Positions 1-5,875 of a DNA stretch of 7,139 bases are shown one piece after another. The stretch is from Verrucomicrobiaceae bacterium. Lineage in GTDB: Bacteria; Verrucomicrobiota; Verrucomicrobiae; Verrucomicrobiales; Akkermansiaceae. The stretch covers positions 1-7,139 of the forward strand of contig CANBTO010000254.1 in NCBI GenBank assembly GCA_947372405.1, given 5' to 3'. The stretch's first letter is position 1, and every line of letters begins with the position of its first letter. The notes beneath the pieces are model-generated. The model was given only the letters and a program-made list of their open reading frames with translations. It was not told where the DNA came from and made no database searches. The position numbers were made by a program, and so were the translations under genes.

Positions 1-431
1 AGGTAGAAGAGTTTGAAAAGCGAGTCGATGGTGGGGAAGAGATTGCGGTGGCGGCTGATCTTGCGAAAGGAGCTGTTGAGCGATTCGATGGCGTTGGTGG
101 TGTAGATGATTTTCCTGATCTCCGGGGGGAAGTGGAAGAAGGGGCTGAGTTGGTCCCAGGCGGCTTGCCAGCTTTTGCCGATGGCGGGGTGGTTCGCGTC
201 GTGGTTGGCGCGGAAGGTTTGCAGGGCGCTCAGGGCGGCTTGCTCGGTGGGGGCGCCGTAGATGGTCTTGAGATCGGCGGCGATCTGCCGACGCTGCTTC
301 CAGTTGACGTATTTGAGGCTGTTGCGGATCTGGTGGACGATGCAGCGCTGGACGCGGCATTTGGGATAGGTGGCTTCCAAGGCGGGGGCGAAGCCGCTGA
401 GGCCGTCGACGCAGCAGATGAAGATGCCAGA
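1..431 (-). pseudogene. IS256-family transposase, truncated C-terminal part
   Basis: Read on the minus strand, this is the C-terminal half of a Mutator/IS256-type DDE transposase, which would cut and rejoin insertion-sequence ends. Visible landmarks are the CVDGLSGF motif, whose Asp (codon 405-407) should be the second catalytic residue. The RCIVHQIRNSLKYV segment follows, with the family's C-x2-H element. The TTNAIESLN motif holds the catalytic Glu (codon 84-86). The Asp-Glu spacing of 107 residues fits the family. The frame is open to the left edge, where the C-terminus lies outside the window. Family resemblance stops at about 425-431, just before IFICCVDG. The reading frame continues open, but the residues no longer resemble the family, so the N-terminal DNA-binding half and first catalytic Asp are missing. 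It is therefore an inactive remnant. The exact break could be off by a few bases. Confidence 0.88.
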
Positions 432-500
432 GAAGCTTGCATCGACTTTCGTGATGTGATCGTTGCTGCAGAAGGAATGCCCCACACTCCAAATCCATGA
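432..500 (+). pseudogene. Possible 3' end of a disrupted integron gene cassette ORF
   Basis: Between the broken transposase and the attC-like hairpin lie about 70 bp that match neither. On the plus strand one frame ends in residues GMPHTPNP followed by TGA at 498-500, 16 nt before the AAC of the attC. A stop codon shortly before attC is the usual layout of a gene cassette, so this may be the tail of a cassette gene whose front was lost when the IS256 remnant arrived. The open frame that continues leftward from it is only the antisense shadow of the transposase. I do not recognise the product, and the fragment is too short to assign. This is mostly inference from position. Confidence 0.3.
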
Positions 501-512
501 CAGAAAACAACC

Positions 513-597
513 AGCGAACAAGACGCTCCATCCAACGGCGGGTAACGCTCCTGTTTGAATTCGGGCTTCCTACCCCGCCGTGGATGAGCTAGACGTT
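513..597 (+). other. attC-like integron recombination site, 3' end abutted by the group II intron
   Basis: This is an imperfect palindrome with the parts of an attC site in order. The R'' box has AAC at 517-519 and the R' box has GTT at 595-597. Each is followed inward by a 5-nt non-pairing spacer (520-524 and 590-594). The L boxes pair as GCTC (525-528) with GAGC (586-589). Within the L arm the left strand carries one extra C (528 or 529) and one extra A (534). Inside this is a perfect 8-bp stem, ACGGCGGG (535-542) with CCCGCCGT (574-581), and a variable terminal loop of about 26-30 nt. On the folded bottom strand the extra bases would be an extrahelical G and T on the '' side, the feature known to orient attC recognition by IntI. 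This sets the cassette direction as plus. After GTT the usual R' continuation is absent, because GTGCG of the intron starts there. A plain intrinsic terminator is less likely because there is no T-tract. Confidence 0.72.
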
Positions 598-889
598 GTG
601 CGCCGAGCTAAGCAAGGCGCTTCTTATCAGGTGAAAGACCTGTTGTTTCAAAACCTAGCCAGTAGAAACTACCGAGTGTTGCAGTTGTGTTAGCTAACCC
701 AATAAACAGTCGCGGAAGAAACCGCGTGAACAACAAGAAGCCTGAGGTTGCCTTGGAGGCCGAAGGATGGGGAAACAACATGATTGAAGCGTACACAGGG
801 AATTACATAGGCCACAGGGCGTCTCGCAAACGCTTGAAGGTTATTACAGCCCCGTAAGAGAGTCATGTGGAAGGAGATTCACTAACGTT

Positions 890-2578
890 ATGGAGAATCC
901 AGCACCGAAAGACGCGTCATTGGCAAGTGTCCAAGGTTCCACCGGGGTCGATCAAGACCGTGGCATGTGTAAAGAGAAGCGAAATGATGACCGCCCTGAG
1001 GAGGGTGGCACCTTGAACTCGGGACGCCGGATGGCCCCGGACGTTGAAGAGATCTACCTTCAGCGACCCAACGATTTCCAACCCATAGAAGGAGTCGCCA
1101 AAAGCCATCAGGAATCAGACCTGCCAATAGTAGTCAGAGACGGTAACACCGATCACACGGCGAAGGATCAGGCAGGAATGCAACGCGGACAAAGCACCCA
1201 CGCGAGAGGAAGGAATATTCTCAATGAAAGCGTGTCACGCACCCTGTCCGCACTGGGAACCAAAGCGGAAAAGGACCCGAAACATCGCTTTCGGAGCCTC
1301 GCCCGCCTACTCGACCGGCAGATGCTCGGCGAGGCATTCCGCAAACTCAAACGCAAGGCCGCACCGGGAATCGACGGTGTGACCCACAGCGAGTATGCGG
1401 AAAACCTCGAAGAAAACCTGCTGGCATTGGAATCGCGCCTAAAGGGAGGGAACTACCGTGCCCAACCCGTCAGGCGCCGGTGGATTGCCAAAGCGGGAAG
1501 CAGTAAAATGCGACCGTTAGGCATCCCCGTATTGGAGGACAAGATAGTGCAGCAAGCCGTGAGGATGATCCTCGAACCGATATGGGAAAACGACTTCGCT
1601 GACGAAAGCATCGGTTACCGTCCAGGACGCAGTCCACGCCTAGCCACCCAGGAATTGGGGGAGGCGCTTCATGATGGCAAACACCGATGGGTCGTCGAAG
1701 CGGACATCAGGGGGTTCTTTGATCACATCAATCACGACTGGCTGGTTAAAATGCTGGAGCAACGCATTGCCGACCGCAGCCTGATCCGGATTATCCGCAA
1801 ATGGCTCAAAGCCGGAGTGATAGAAGAGTTGAAACACTGGTCGCCTTCTTACGAGGGTACACCGCAGGGAGGGATCATATCACCCCTGTTAGGAAACATC
1901 TATCTTCACTTCGTCCAAGACCTGTGGATCAAGAAGGACGTCGCCAAGAAAAGCAAGGGAAGCGTGATGTTCCGGCGTTATGCGGATGACAGCATCGTTT
2001 GTTTCGAGAGAAAAGACGATACCGAGGCCTATCTGAGGGCACTGCCCGAAAGACTGGCCAAGTTTGGATTGCAACTCGCCGATGAGAAGAGCGCGTTGGT
2101 CAAATTCAACCGGTGGGAAGGCGAAAGCAGCGGGAAGTTCACTTTCCTTGGCTTCGACTTTTACTGGGGGAAGAGCCGACACAATCCGAAATACTGGCGG
2201 GTGAGGCGCACCACCAACGCAAAGAAGTTCCGAGGAGGACTCGCGGCACTCAAACAATGGCTTAAGAAATCGCGAAGCCTTCCGCTTCCCGAGATCGTCG
2301 CCACGCTCAAGGGCAAGCTGCAAGGCTGTTGGAATTACTACGGTGTGATCGGCAATTCCGAACGCCTCTGGGACTACGCATGGAACGCCAAGCGATTGGT
2401 TCACAAGTGGCTCAACCGCCGCAGCCAGCGGCGCAGCTACAACTGGACTACGTTTGATGAAGCATGGGAACGGTGGAAAATCCCATCGCCCCAGATCTTC
2501 GAGCAACCATGGCAGCAGACTCGACAAAACCATCCGCACCCCGTAGGAAATGTCCAACCCATCAGAGTTCAATCATGA
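890..2578 (+). CDS. ltrA: Group II intron reverse transcriptase/maturase
   Basis: This intron-encoded protein helps the intron RNA fold and splice, and copies it into DNA during retrohoming. RT landmarks in order are: KAAPGIDGVT (residues 156-165), KMRPLGIPVLEDKIVQQAV (206-224), YRPGRS (243-248), the first catalytic Asp in ADIRGFFDHI (Asp272), GTPQGGIISPLLGNIYL (323-339), the YADD box (364-367, Asp366 and Asp367), FGLQLADEKS (392-401) and FTFLGFDF (417-424). The maturase (X) region spans about 430-535. The protein stops soon after, and no HNH endonuclease domain is present, so target cleavage would rely on other DNA nicks. AAGGAG at 871-876 lies 13 nt before the ATG, a rather long spacing. 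The first roughly 100-130 residues do not look like an RT domain and are encoded where ribozyme domains I-III should lie. Translation may really begin later, for example at Met97 (1178), though its upstream signal is no better. The RT core itself is intact. Confidence 0.93.
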   Translation: MENPAPKDASLASVQGSTGVDQDRGMCKEKRNDDRPEEGGTLNSGRRMAPDVEEIYLQRPNDFQPIEGVAKSHQESDLPIVVRDGNTDHTAKDQAGMQRGQSTHARGRNILNESVSRTLSALGTKAEKDPKHRFRSLARLLDRQMLGEAFRKLKRKAAPGIDGVTHSEYAENLEENLLALESRLKGGNYRAQPVRRRWIAKAGSSKMRPLGIPVLEDKIVQQAVRMILEPIWENDFADESIGYRPGRSPRLATQELGEALHDGKHRWVVEADIRGFFDHINHDWLVKMLEQRIADRSLIRIIRKWLKAGVIEELKHWSPSYEGTPQGGIISPLLGNIYLHFVQDLWIKKDVAKKSKGSVMFRRYADDSIVCFERKDDTEAYLRALPERLAKFGLQLADEKSALVKFNRWEGESSGKFTFLGFDFYWGKSRHNPKYWRVRRTTNAKKFRGGLAALKQWLKKSRSLPLPEIVATLKGKLQGCWNYYGVIGNSERLWDYAWNAKRLVHKWLNRRSQRRSYNWTTFDEAWERWKIPSPQIFEQPWQQTRQNHPHPVGNVQPIRVQS

Positions 2579-2607
2579 TCGAAGTTCCATTTGCGCGCAT
2601 TCCTGAG

Positions 2608-2640
2608 GAGCCCGGTGCGGTAATTCCGCACGCCGGGATC
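2608..2640 (+). ncRNA. Group II intron domain V (catalytic hairpin)
   Basis: This 33-nt hairpin lies 29 nt after the maturase stop codon. The lower stem GAGCCCGG pairs with CCGGGATC, with one mismatch at its third pair. The upper stem TGCGG pairs with CCGCA around a short TAATT loop. A two-base CG bulge (2631-2632) separates the stems on the 3' side. The AGC catalytic triad (2609-2611) and the CG bulge are the hallmarks of domain V, which binds the catalytic metal ions. This element sets the ORF apart from retron, DGR or CRISPR-associated reverse transcriptases. Confidence 0.88.
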
Positions 2641-2680
2641 TGCGAGGGGGGCGTCGGGCAACCGACGTCTCTACCTTAAT
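2641..2680 (+). ncRNA. Group II intron domain VI with branch-point A and 3' splice site
   Basis: A perfect 6-bp stem, CGTCGG (2652-2657) with CCGACG (2662-2667), is closed by a GCAA tetraloop. It continues downward through G-C and G-U pairs between 2646-2651 and 2668-2674. A2673 is left unpaired in the 3' strand and is the candidate branch-point adenosine for lariat formation. Seven nucleotides separate it from the AT at 2679-2680, which fits the usual distance to the 3' splice site. Confidence 0.8.
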
Positions 2681-2795
2681 CTGAAAAGAAATAGAGGCGA
2701 GGGGGAAACCTGACTTGCCCAATGCGGAGGACAAGAGGGCAGTCCATGCGGCTCCGCCCAGCGAGGAATGGGGAAGCAATCCCCATCTCCCTATT
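2681..2795. other. 3' exon flank of the intron and intergenic DNA after metG
   Basis: This 115-bp stretch lies between the intron end and the metG stop codon. No gene is convincing here. Short frames exist on both strands but lack start signals or any family resemblance. It should hold the continuation of the DNA into which the intron inserted. The first bases CTGAAAAG do not restore a GTTRRRY R' box after the exon GTT. No second attC-like hairpin is visible. Confidence 0.6.
2768..2786 (-). terminator. Hairpin just after the metG stop, possible terminator
   Basis: A perfect 7-bp inverted repeat, ATGGGGA (2768-2774) and TCCCCAT (2780-2786), with a 5-nt loop lies 9 nt past the metG stop on the minus strand. 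On the metG strand the bases after it are TTCCTCG, so there is no real U-tract. It could end or stabilise the metG transcript, but a canonical intrinsic terminator is not shown. Confidence 0.35.
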
Positions 2796-4370
2796 TCAGG
2801 CCTCCTTCTCCTCGATGACGATCTTCGGGAACACGGGCTTGGGTTTGCCGATGGTGTGGCCTTCGGGGAGGAGGCCCCAGTGGAGCTCGGAGAGGCTGAG
2901 TTCGGTTAGAGATGGCAGGTTGAGTTGTGATGCAAGCTTGGCAGCGGCGTCCGGCAGAACGGGGGAGAGCAGCACGGCGCAGTGGGCCACGCTCTCGGCG
3001 AGGTGCTGGAGCACGGTGGCAAGGCGGGCCTTCTTTTCCGGGTCCTTGTTGAGTTCCCACGGTTTCATGCGCTCGGCATAACCATTGCAGTGGACGACGT
3101 GTCTGCCGATGGCTTCGAGGCCTTTGGAAACGTCGAACTCATCCATGGCGGCGCGGTAGGCATCGGTGGATTCGGCGAGGGATGTTTGCAGCGCGAGGTC
3201 GTCGTCGGTAAAGGTGCCGCCGCGGGTGATGACGCCTTCGGTGAAGCGCTGGCTCATGCTGAGCGCGCGGTTGCAGAGATTGCCGAGTTCGTTCGCGAGC
3301 TCGGTGTTGAAGAGCATGATCAGGCGCTCGACGTCGAAGTCCGAGTCCTTGCCGGTGACGATGTCGCGCACGAGGTAGTAGCGCACGGCCTCGACGCCGA
3401 ACTTTTCGGCGAGTTCATCCGGATCGACGATGTTGCCGACGGACTTGCTCATTTTCTCACCGCGGATGTTCCACCAGCCGTGGACTAACAGACGCGGCAT
3501 CTCCGCATCCGGGAAACCCATGGCGTGGAGCATGCAGAGCCAGTAGATGCCGTGGGCGGGCACGAGGATGTCCTTGCCGATGATGTGGACGGGGCGCTCG
3601 TCGGTGGTCCAGAGTTTGGAAAAGTCCGGCAGGTCGGCGTCCGGGGCGGCGTGGTAGCCGGCGAAGGAGACGTAGTTGATGAGGGCGTCGAACCAGACGT
3701 AGGTGACGAAGCCGGGGTCAAAGGGGATCTCGATGCCCCAGCGCAGGCGTTCCTTCGGGCGGGAGATGCAGAGGTCGGTGCCGGAGTTGCGTTCCAGCGC
3801 GTTGAGCAGCTCCGCCTTGCGGAAGACGGGCAGCACGGCGTCCGGCGTGGATTCGAGGTAGGCTTTGAGCCACTCGGTGTGCTCGCTGAGTTTGAAATAC
3901 CAGTTCTCCTCCTCGATGACGACCACTTCGCCCCATTCGGGTCCGAAGTTTCCGGACTCATCGCGGTCGCGGTCTGATAGAAACTGTTCCTGCCTGACAG
4001 AGTAGTGGCCGGAGTGGGATTTCTTGTACAGCTGGCCCTGGTCCTTGAGGGTTGTTAGGATTCCCTGCACGCAGGTCTTGTGACGGGGGTCTATGGTTTC
4101 CGCCCAGCCGTCGTATTTCACGCCGAGCTTGTTCCAGAGGTTGAGGAATTTCTTGGTCGTGCGTTTGACGAAGGTGGCCGGGTTCACGCCTTCCTTCTCC
4201 GCCGTTTGCTGGACCTTCTGGCCGTGCTGGTCCACGCCGGTGAGGAAATACGCATCATCGCCGCGCAAGCGCCGGTAGCGGACGATGACGTCGGCAAGCA
4301 CCTTCTCATAGGCATGGCCGATGTGCGGCGAGCCGTTGGTGTAGTCGATGGCGGTGGTGAGGTAGAACAT
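2796..4370 (-). CDS. metG: Methionyl-tRNA synthetase
   Basis: This cytoplasmic enzyme charges tRNA-Met, both initiator and elongator, with methionine using ATP. It is a class I synthetase of 524 residues. The HIGH motif is at residues 16-19 (SPHIGHAYEKVLAD context). The KMSKS loop is at 306-310, preceded by HGWWNIRG, and the Met-pocket segment TYVWFDALINY is at 223-233. The helical anticodon-binding region (about 345-500) contains KPWEL (436-440). The connective insertion around residues 120-160 has no cysteines where many MetRS have a zinc knuckle. The protein also ends without the C-terminal EMAP/Trbp111-like dimerisation domain found in some longer forms. Both features fit the short, zinc-less bacterial type. 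The ATG at 4368-4370 gives a start only a few residues before the Rossmann fold, as expected. No clear Shine-Dalgarno precedes it. It appears to be transcribed alone, about 500 bp downstream of cdsA. Confidence 0.96.
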   Translation of the reverse strand: MFYLTTAIDYTNGSPHIGHAYEKVLADVIVRYRRLRGDDAYFLTGVDQHGQKVQQTAEKEGVNPATFVKRTTKKFLNLWNKLGVKYDGWAETIDPRHKTCVQGILTTLKDQGQLYKKSHSGHYSVRQEQFLSDRDRDESGNFGPEWGEVVVIEEENWYFKLSEHTEWLKAYLESTPDAVLPVFRKAELLNALERNSGTDLCISRPKERLRWGIEIPFDPGFVTYVWFDALINYVSFAGYHAAPDADLPDFSKLWTTDERPVHIIGKDILVPAHGIYWLCMLHAMGFPDAEMPRLLVHGWWNIRGEKMSKSVGNIVDPDELAEKFGVEAVRYYLVRDIVTGKDSDFDVERLIMLFNTELANELGNLCNRALSMSQRFTEGVITRGGTFTDDDLALQTSLAESTDAYRAAMDEFDVSKGLEAIGRHVVHCNGYAERMKPWELNKDPEKKARLATVLQHLAESVAHCAVLLSPVLPDAAAKLASQLNLPSLTELSLSELHWGLLPEGHTIGKPKPVFPKIVIEEKEA

Positions 4371-4386
4371 GGGAGAGTGGGAAGAA

Positions 4387-4407
4387 GTGATCAGTGATCA
4401 GTGAGCA
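4387..4407. repeat. Three 7-bp tandem repeats upstream of metG
   Basis: GTGATCA occurs at 4387-4393 and 4394-4400, followed by GTGAGCA at 4401-4407. The array starts 17 bp upstream of the metG start codon, inside its likely 5' leader. It contains overlapping TGATCA palindromes. The role is unknown. It could be a slippage-prone microsatellite or a binding site. Confidence 0.8.
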
Positions 4408-4530
4408 GAGGGAAGAGGTGGGAAGTGAGAAGCGGGGAGAGAGGGCCGGACGCGGAGGAAAGCAGAGGGGGGGACGGCTTGCAAGAGGGAGTGTTACATG
4501 CGCGGGGCAGACGATTCGGGGAGCATTGGA
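4408..4530. other. Purine-rich intergenic stretch, no gene seen
   Basis: On the plus strand this part of the metG-cdsA gap is strongly G/A-rich up to about 4500, with long GGGA, GAGA and GGGGG runs. Short open frames here lack recognisable products and convincing starts. It presumably holds the metG promoter region, but I could not identify -35 and -10 boxes. Confidence 0.5.
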
Positions 4531-4843
4531 TTTACCGCAAAGCCGCAAACCGTCGTCGCCTGCGGCTATGCCGGGTCAAGAGGTCGCAAAGGGTCGCAAA
4601 GGGTTGAAGAAATTGAGGGCACCGCGAATCCAGCGAATCTTACGAATCTGGAAGAATGAAGACAGGCTAAGAGGAGGGTTTTAAATCCTCTTCAAAAAAT
4701 TCGCAGGATTCGCCCGATTCGCGGTGCCTTTCCTTCTTTGCCATCAACTATTGACTCTCAAATGCCTCCGGCTTTCTCCGATGCGCTTCGATTTTTTGGA
4801 TCTCTTTGCGGTTTCTTGGCGTCCTTTGCGGCTTGGCGGTAAA
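4531..4843. repeat. Nested inverted-repeat element, non-coding
   Basis: The element is bounded by a near-perfect 19-bp inverted repeat. TTTACCGCAAAGCCGCAAA (4531-4549) matches the reverse complement of 4825-4843 at 18 of 19 positions. Just inside the left end is a perfect tandem pair of the 10-mer GGTCGCAAAG (4582-4591 and 4592-4601). The right end holds related CTTTGCGG words (4803-4810 and 4824-4831). The middle is a second, separate palindrome listed as its own feature. There is no transposase and no credible ORF. The layout fits a dispersed intergenic repeat or MITE-like element, possibly two elements nested. Whether it is multi-copy cannot be seen here. Confidence 0.65.
4618..4728. repeat. 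111-bp palindrome with six 9-nt-phased GATTCG hexamers
   Basis: The ends are a perfect 13-bp inverted repeat, GGCACCGCGAATC (4618-4630) and GATTCGCGGTGCC (4716-4728). In the left arm CGAATC starts at 4625, 4634 and 4643. In the right arm the complementary word starts at 4698 (AATTCG, one mismatch), 4707 and 4716. The spacing is 9 nt throughout. At the centre a further 7-bp hairpin, AAGAGGA (4669-4675) with TCCTCTT (4686-4692), closes the structure. RNA or single-stranded DNA from either strand could fold into one long, bulged stem. Confidence 0.8.
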
Positions 4844-4873
4844 AATTCCAAGATTTGGATGCGACAGCCTTGG

Positions 4874-5875
4874 TCACAGCCAGAGCCTGAGGGCATGGTG
4901 GAGCCAGTCCGGTTGTTTCAGATCGGCGGCGAGGTTGCTGCCGAAGTAGTAGCCGGTGAGGTGGAAGAAGACCGGAGCGGCGAAGAGCAGCGAGTCCATG
5001 CGGTCGAGCACGCCGCCATGGCCGGGGATGCCGCGGCCCCAGTCCTTTGCACCGATGGAGCGTTTGACGGCGGACATCACGAGGCCGCCGAGAAACCCGG
5101 CGATCACCAGCACGGCGGACATCACCGCTGCGGCAGCCGGAGGAAAAGGCGTGGCCCACCACAGCGCGGTGCCCAACGCCACGGCTGAGAGCCCGCCGCC
5201 GATGAAGCCCTCCCAGGTTTTCCCCGGGCTGACGTGCGGCGCGATCTTGTGTTTCCCCATGGTTTTGCCGAAGACGTATTGGAACACGTCGCTCAACTGC
5301 GTGATGAGCACCACGAACAACAACAGCTTCGCGTTCTGTCCTTCGTATCCAGGGATGCGCAGGTAGAGCAGCATCGGCAGGTGGCTCAGGAAATAAACGC
5401 ATGTCAGAACGCCCCACTGGATGCGCGAGGTGCGTTCAAGGAAATGCTCCACGTCACCCGCGAGCGCGGAGCGGATGGGAATGAAGATGAAGGCATAGAC
5501 CGGAATGAAGATGGTGAACATGCCATACCATGGAGCCCAGGCGAAGAGATAGTGCAGCGGCAGGATGACGAAGAAGATCCACGTCAGCGTGCGGTGGTCG
5601 CCGCGCGGCATCGGGGAGAGCGTGATGTATTCACGCAGCGCGAAGAACGATAGCAGCAGGTAGAGTCCGCAGATGCCGTTTTTCCCGAGCAACAGTGAAA
5701 AGCCGAACACGCCGACCATCCACCACCACGCGTTCACCCGGCTGCGCAGGTTCTCCAGTGTGGCGGATTTCCCGTCCCTGCTGCGGCGGATCAGGATGAA
5801 GGTGATGAGGCTGGAAAGCGCGAGCAGAACGACCGCGCCGCCTAACAGATAGAGAAGTTCCGGATCAATGTGCAT
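4874..5875 (-). CDS. cdsA: Phosphatidate cytidylyltransferase (CDP-diacylglycerol synthase)
   Basis: This integral inner-membrane enzyme makes CDP-diacylglycerol from phosphatidic acid and CTP, the branch point for phosphatidylglycerol, cardiolipin and phosphatidylethanolamine. The C-terminal part carries the complete CdsA family signature from Ser268 to Asp294, including the KR pair, KD, HGG and the final DRMD metal-binding segment. A second conserved stretch, HVSPGKTWEGFIGG, is at residues 214-227. Several hydrophobic membrane segments are visible, for example about 7-29, 52-80, 98-135, 155-172, 183-200, 228-240 and 248-270. The start is taken as ATG 5873-5875, giving 333 residues and an 11-nt overlap with the end of the upstream acyltransferase gene. 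A GTG 57 nt further upstream is possible but would put an unlikely proline-rich leader on the protein. Lack of its own ribosome-binding site and the overlap point to translational coupling. Confidence 0.93.
   Translation of the reverse strand: MHIDPELLYLLGGAVVLLALSSLITFILIRRSRDGKSATLENLRSRVNAWWWMVGVFGFSLLLGKNGICGLYLLLSFFALREYITLSPMPRGDHRTLTWIFFVILPLHYLFAWAPWYGMFTIFIPVYAFIFIPIRSALAGDVEHFLERTSRIQWGVLTCVYFLSHLPMLLYLRIPGYEGQNAKLLLFVVLITQLSDVFQYVFGKTMGKHKIAPHVSPGKTWEGFIGGGLSAVALGTALWWATPFPPAAAAVMSAVLVIAGFLGGLVMSAVKRSIGAKDWGRGIPGHGGVLDRMDSLLFAAPVFFHLTGYYFGSNLAADLKQPDWLHHALRLWL

Larger units (their letters stand above)
598..2680 (+). mobile_element. Complete group II intron with maturase ORF
   Basis: This is a retroelement that is both a self-splicing ribozyme and a carrier of its own reverse transcriptase. 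The 5' end is the consensus GTGCG (598-602), and a short hairpin, GCGCC (600-604) with GGCGC (616-620), follows at once. The reverse transcriptase ORF lies inside. Downstream are domain V (2608-2640) and domain VI (about 2641-2676), and the 3' end reads AT at 2679-2680, 7 nt after the proposed branch A. The total length of 2083 bp is normal for a compact bacterial intron. AACGTT at 884-889 could pair with the last six exon bases GACGTT (592-597) with one G-U pair, so it is a possible exon-binding site, but its position next to the ORF start makes this uncertain. All parts seem intact, so the intron may be functional. The 3' boundary is set from domain VI and could be off by a base or two. Confidence 0.9.

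Noticed and set aside
48..425. Plus-strand open frame rich in Gly, Ala and Val across the transposase
   Set aside because: It is the antisense shadow of the IS256 transposase in GC-rich DNA and has no family features. Only its last part after about 432 might be real.
1889..2572. 227-codon minus-strand open frame inside the intron
   Set aside because: It lies wholly opposite the reverse transcriptase, whose motifs are intact, and shows no recognisable domain.
890..2578. Retron, DGR or CRISPR-associated reverse transcriptase
   Set aside because: Maturase-type C-terminus, GTGCG start, and domains V and VI flanking the ORF identify a group II intron. No variable repeat, msr/msd or cas gene is present.
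2573..2779. Short minus-strand frame spanning intron domains V-VI and the 3' flank
   Set aside because: It crosses the intron boundary and the ribozyme domains, so a real gene there is implausible.
2982..3977. Long plus-strand frames opposite metG
   Set aside because: They mirror the codon pattern of metG, a fully recognisable gene on the other strand.
4625..4721. CRISPR-like array from the regularly spaced CGAATC words
   Set aside because: The units are 6 nt at a 9-nt period and switch orientation midway, which is a palindrome and not repeats with spacers.
4724..5188. Plus-strand open frame across the end of cdsA
   Set aside because: It starts inside the non-coding repeat and runs antisense to the CdsA signature region, with no family resemblance.
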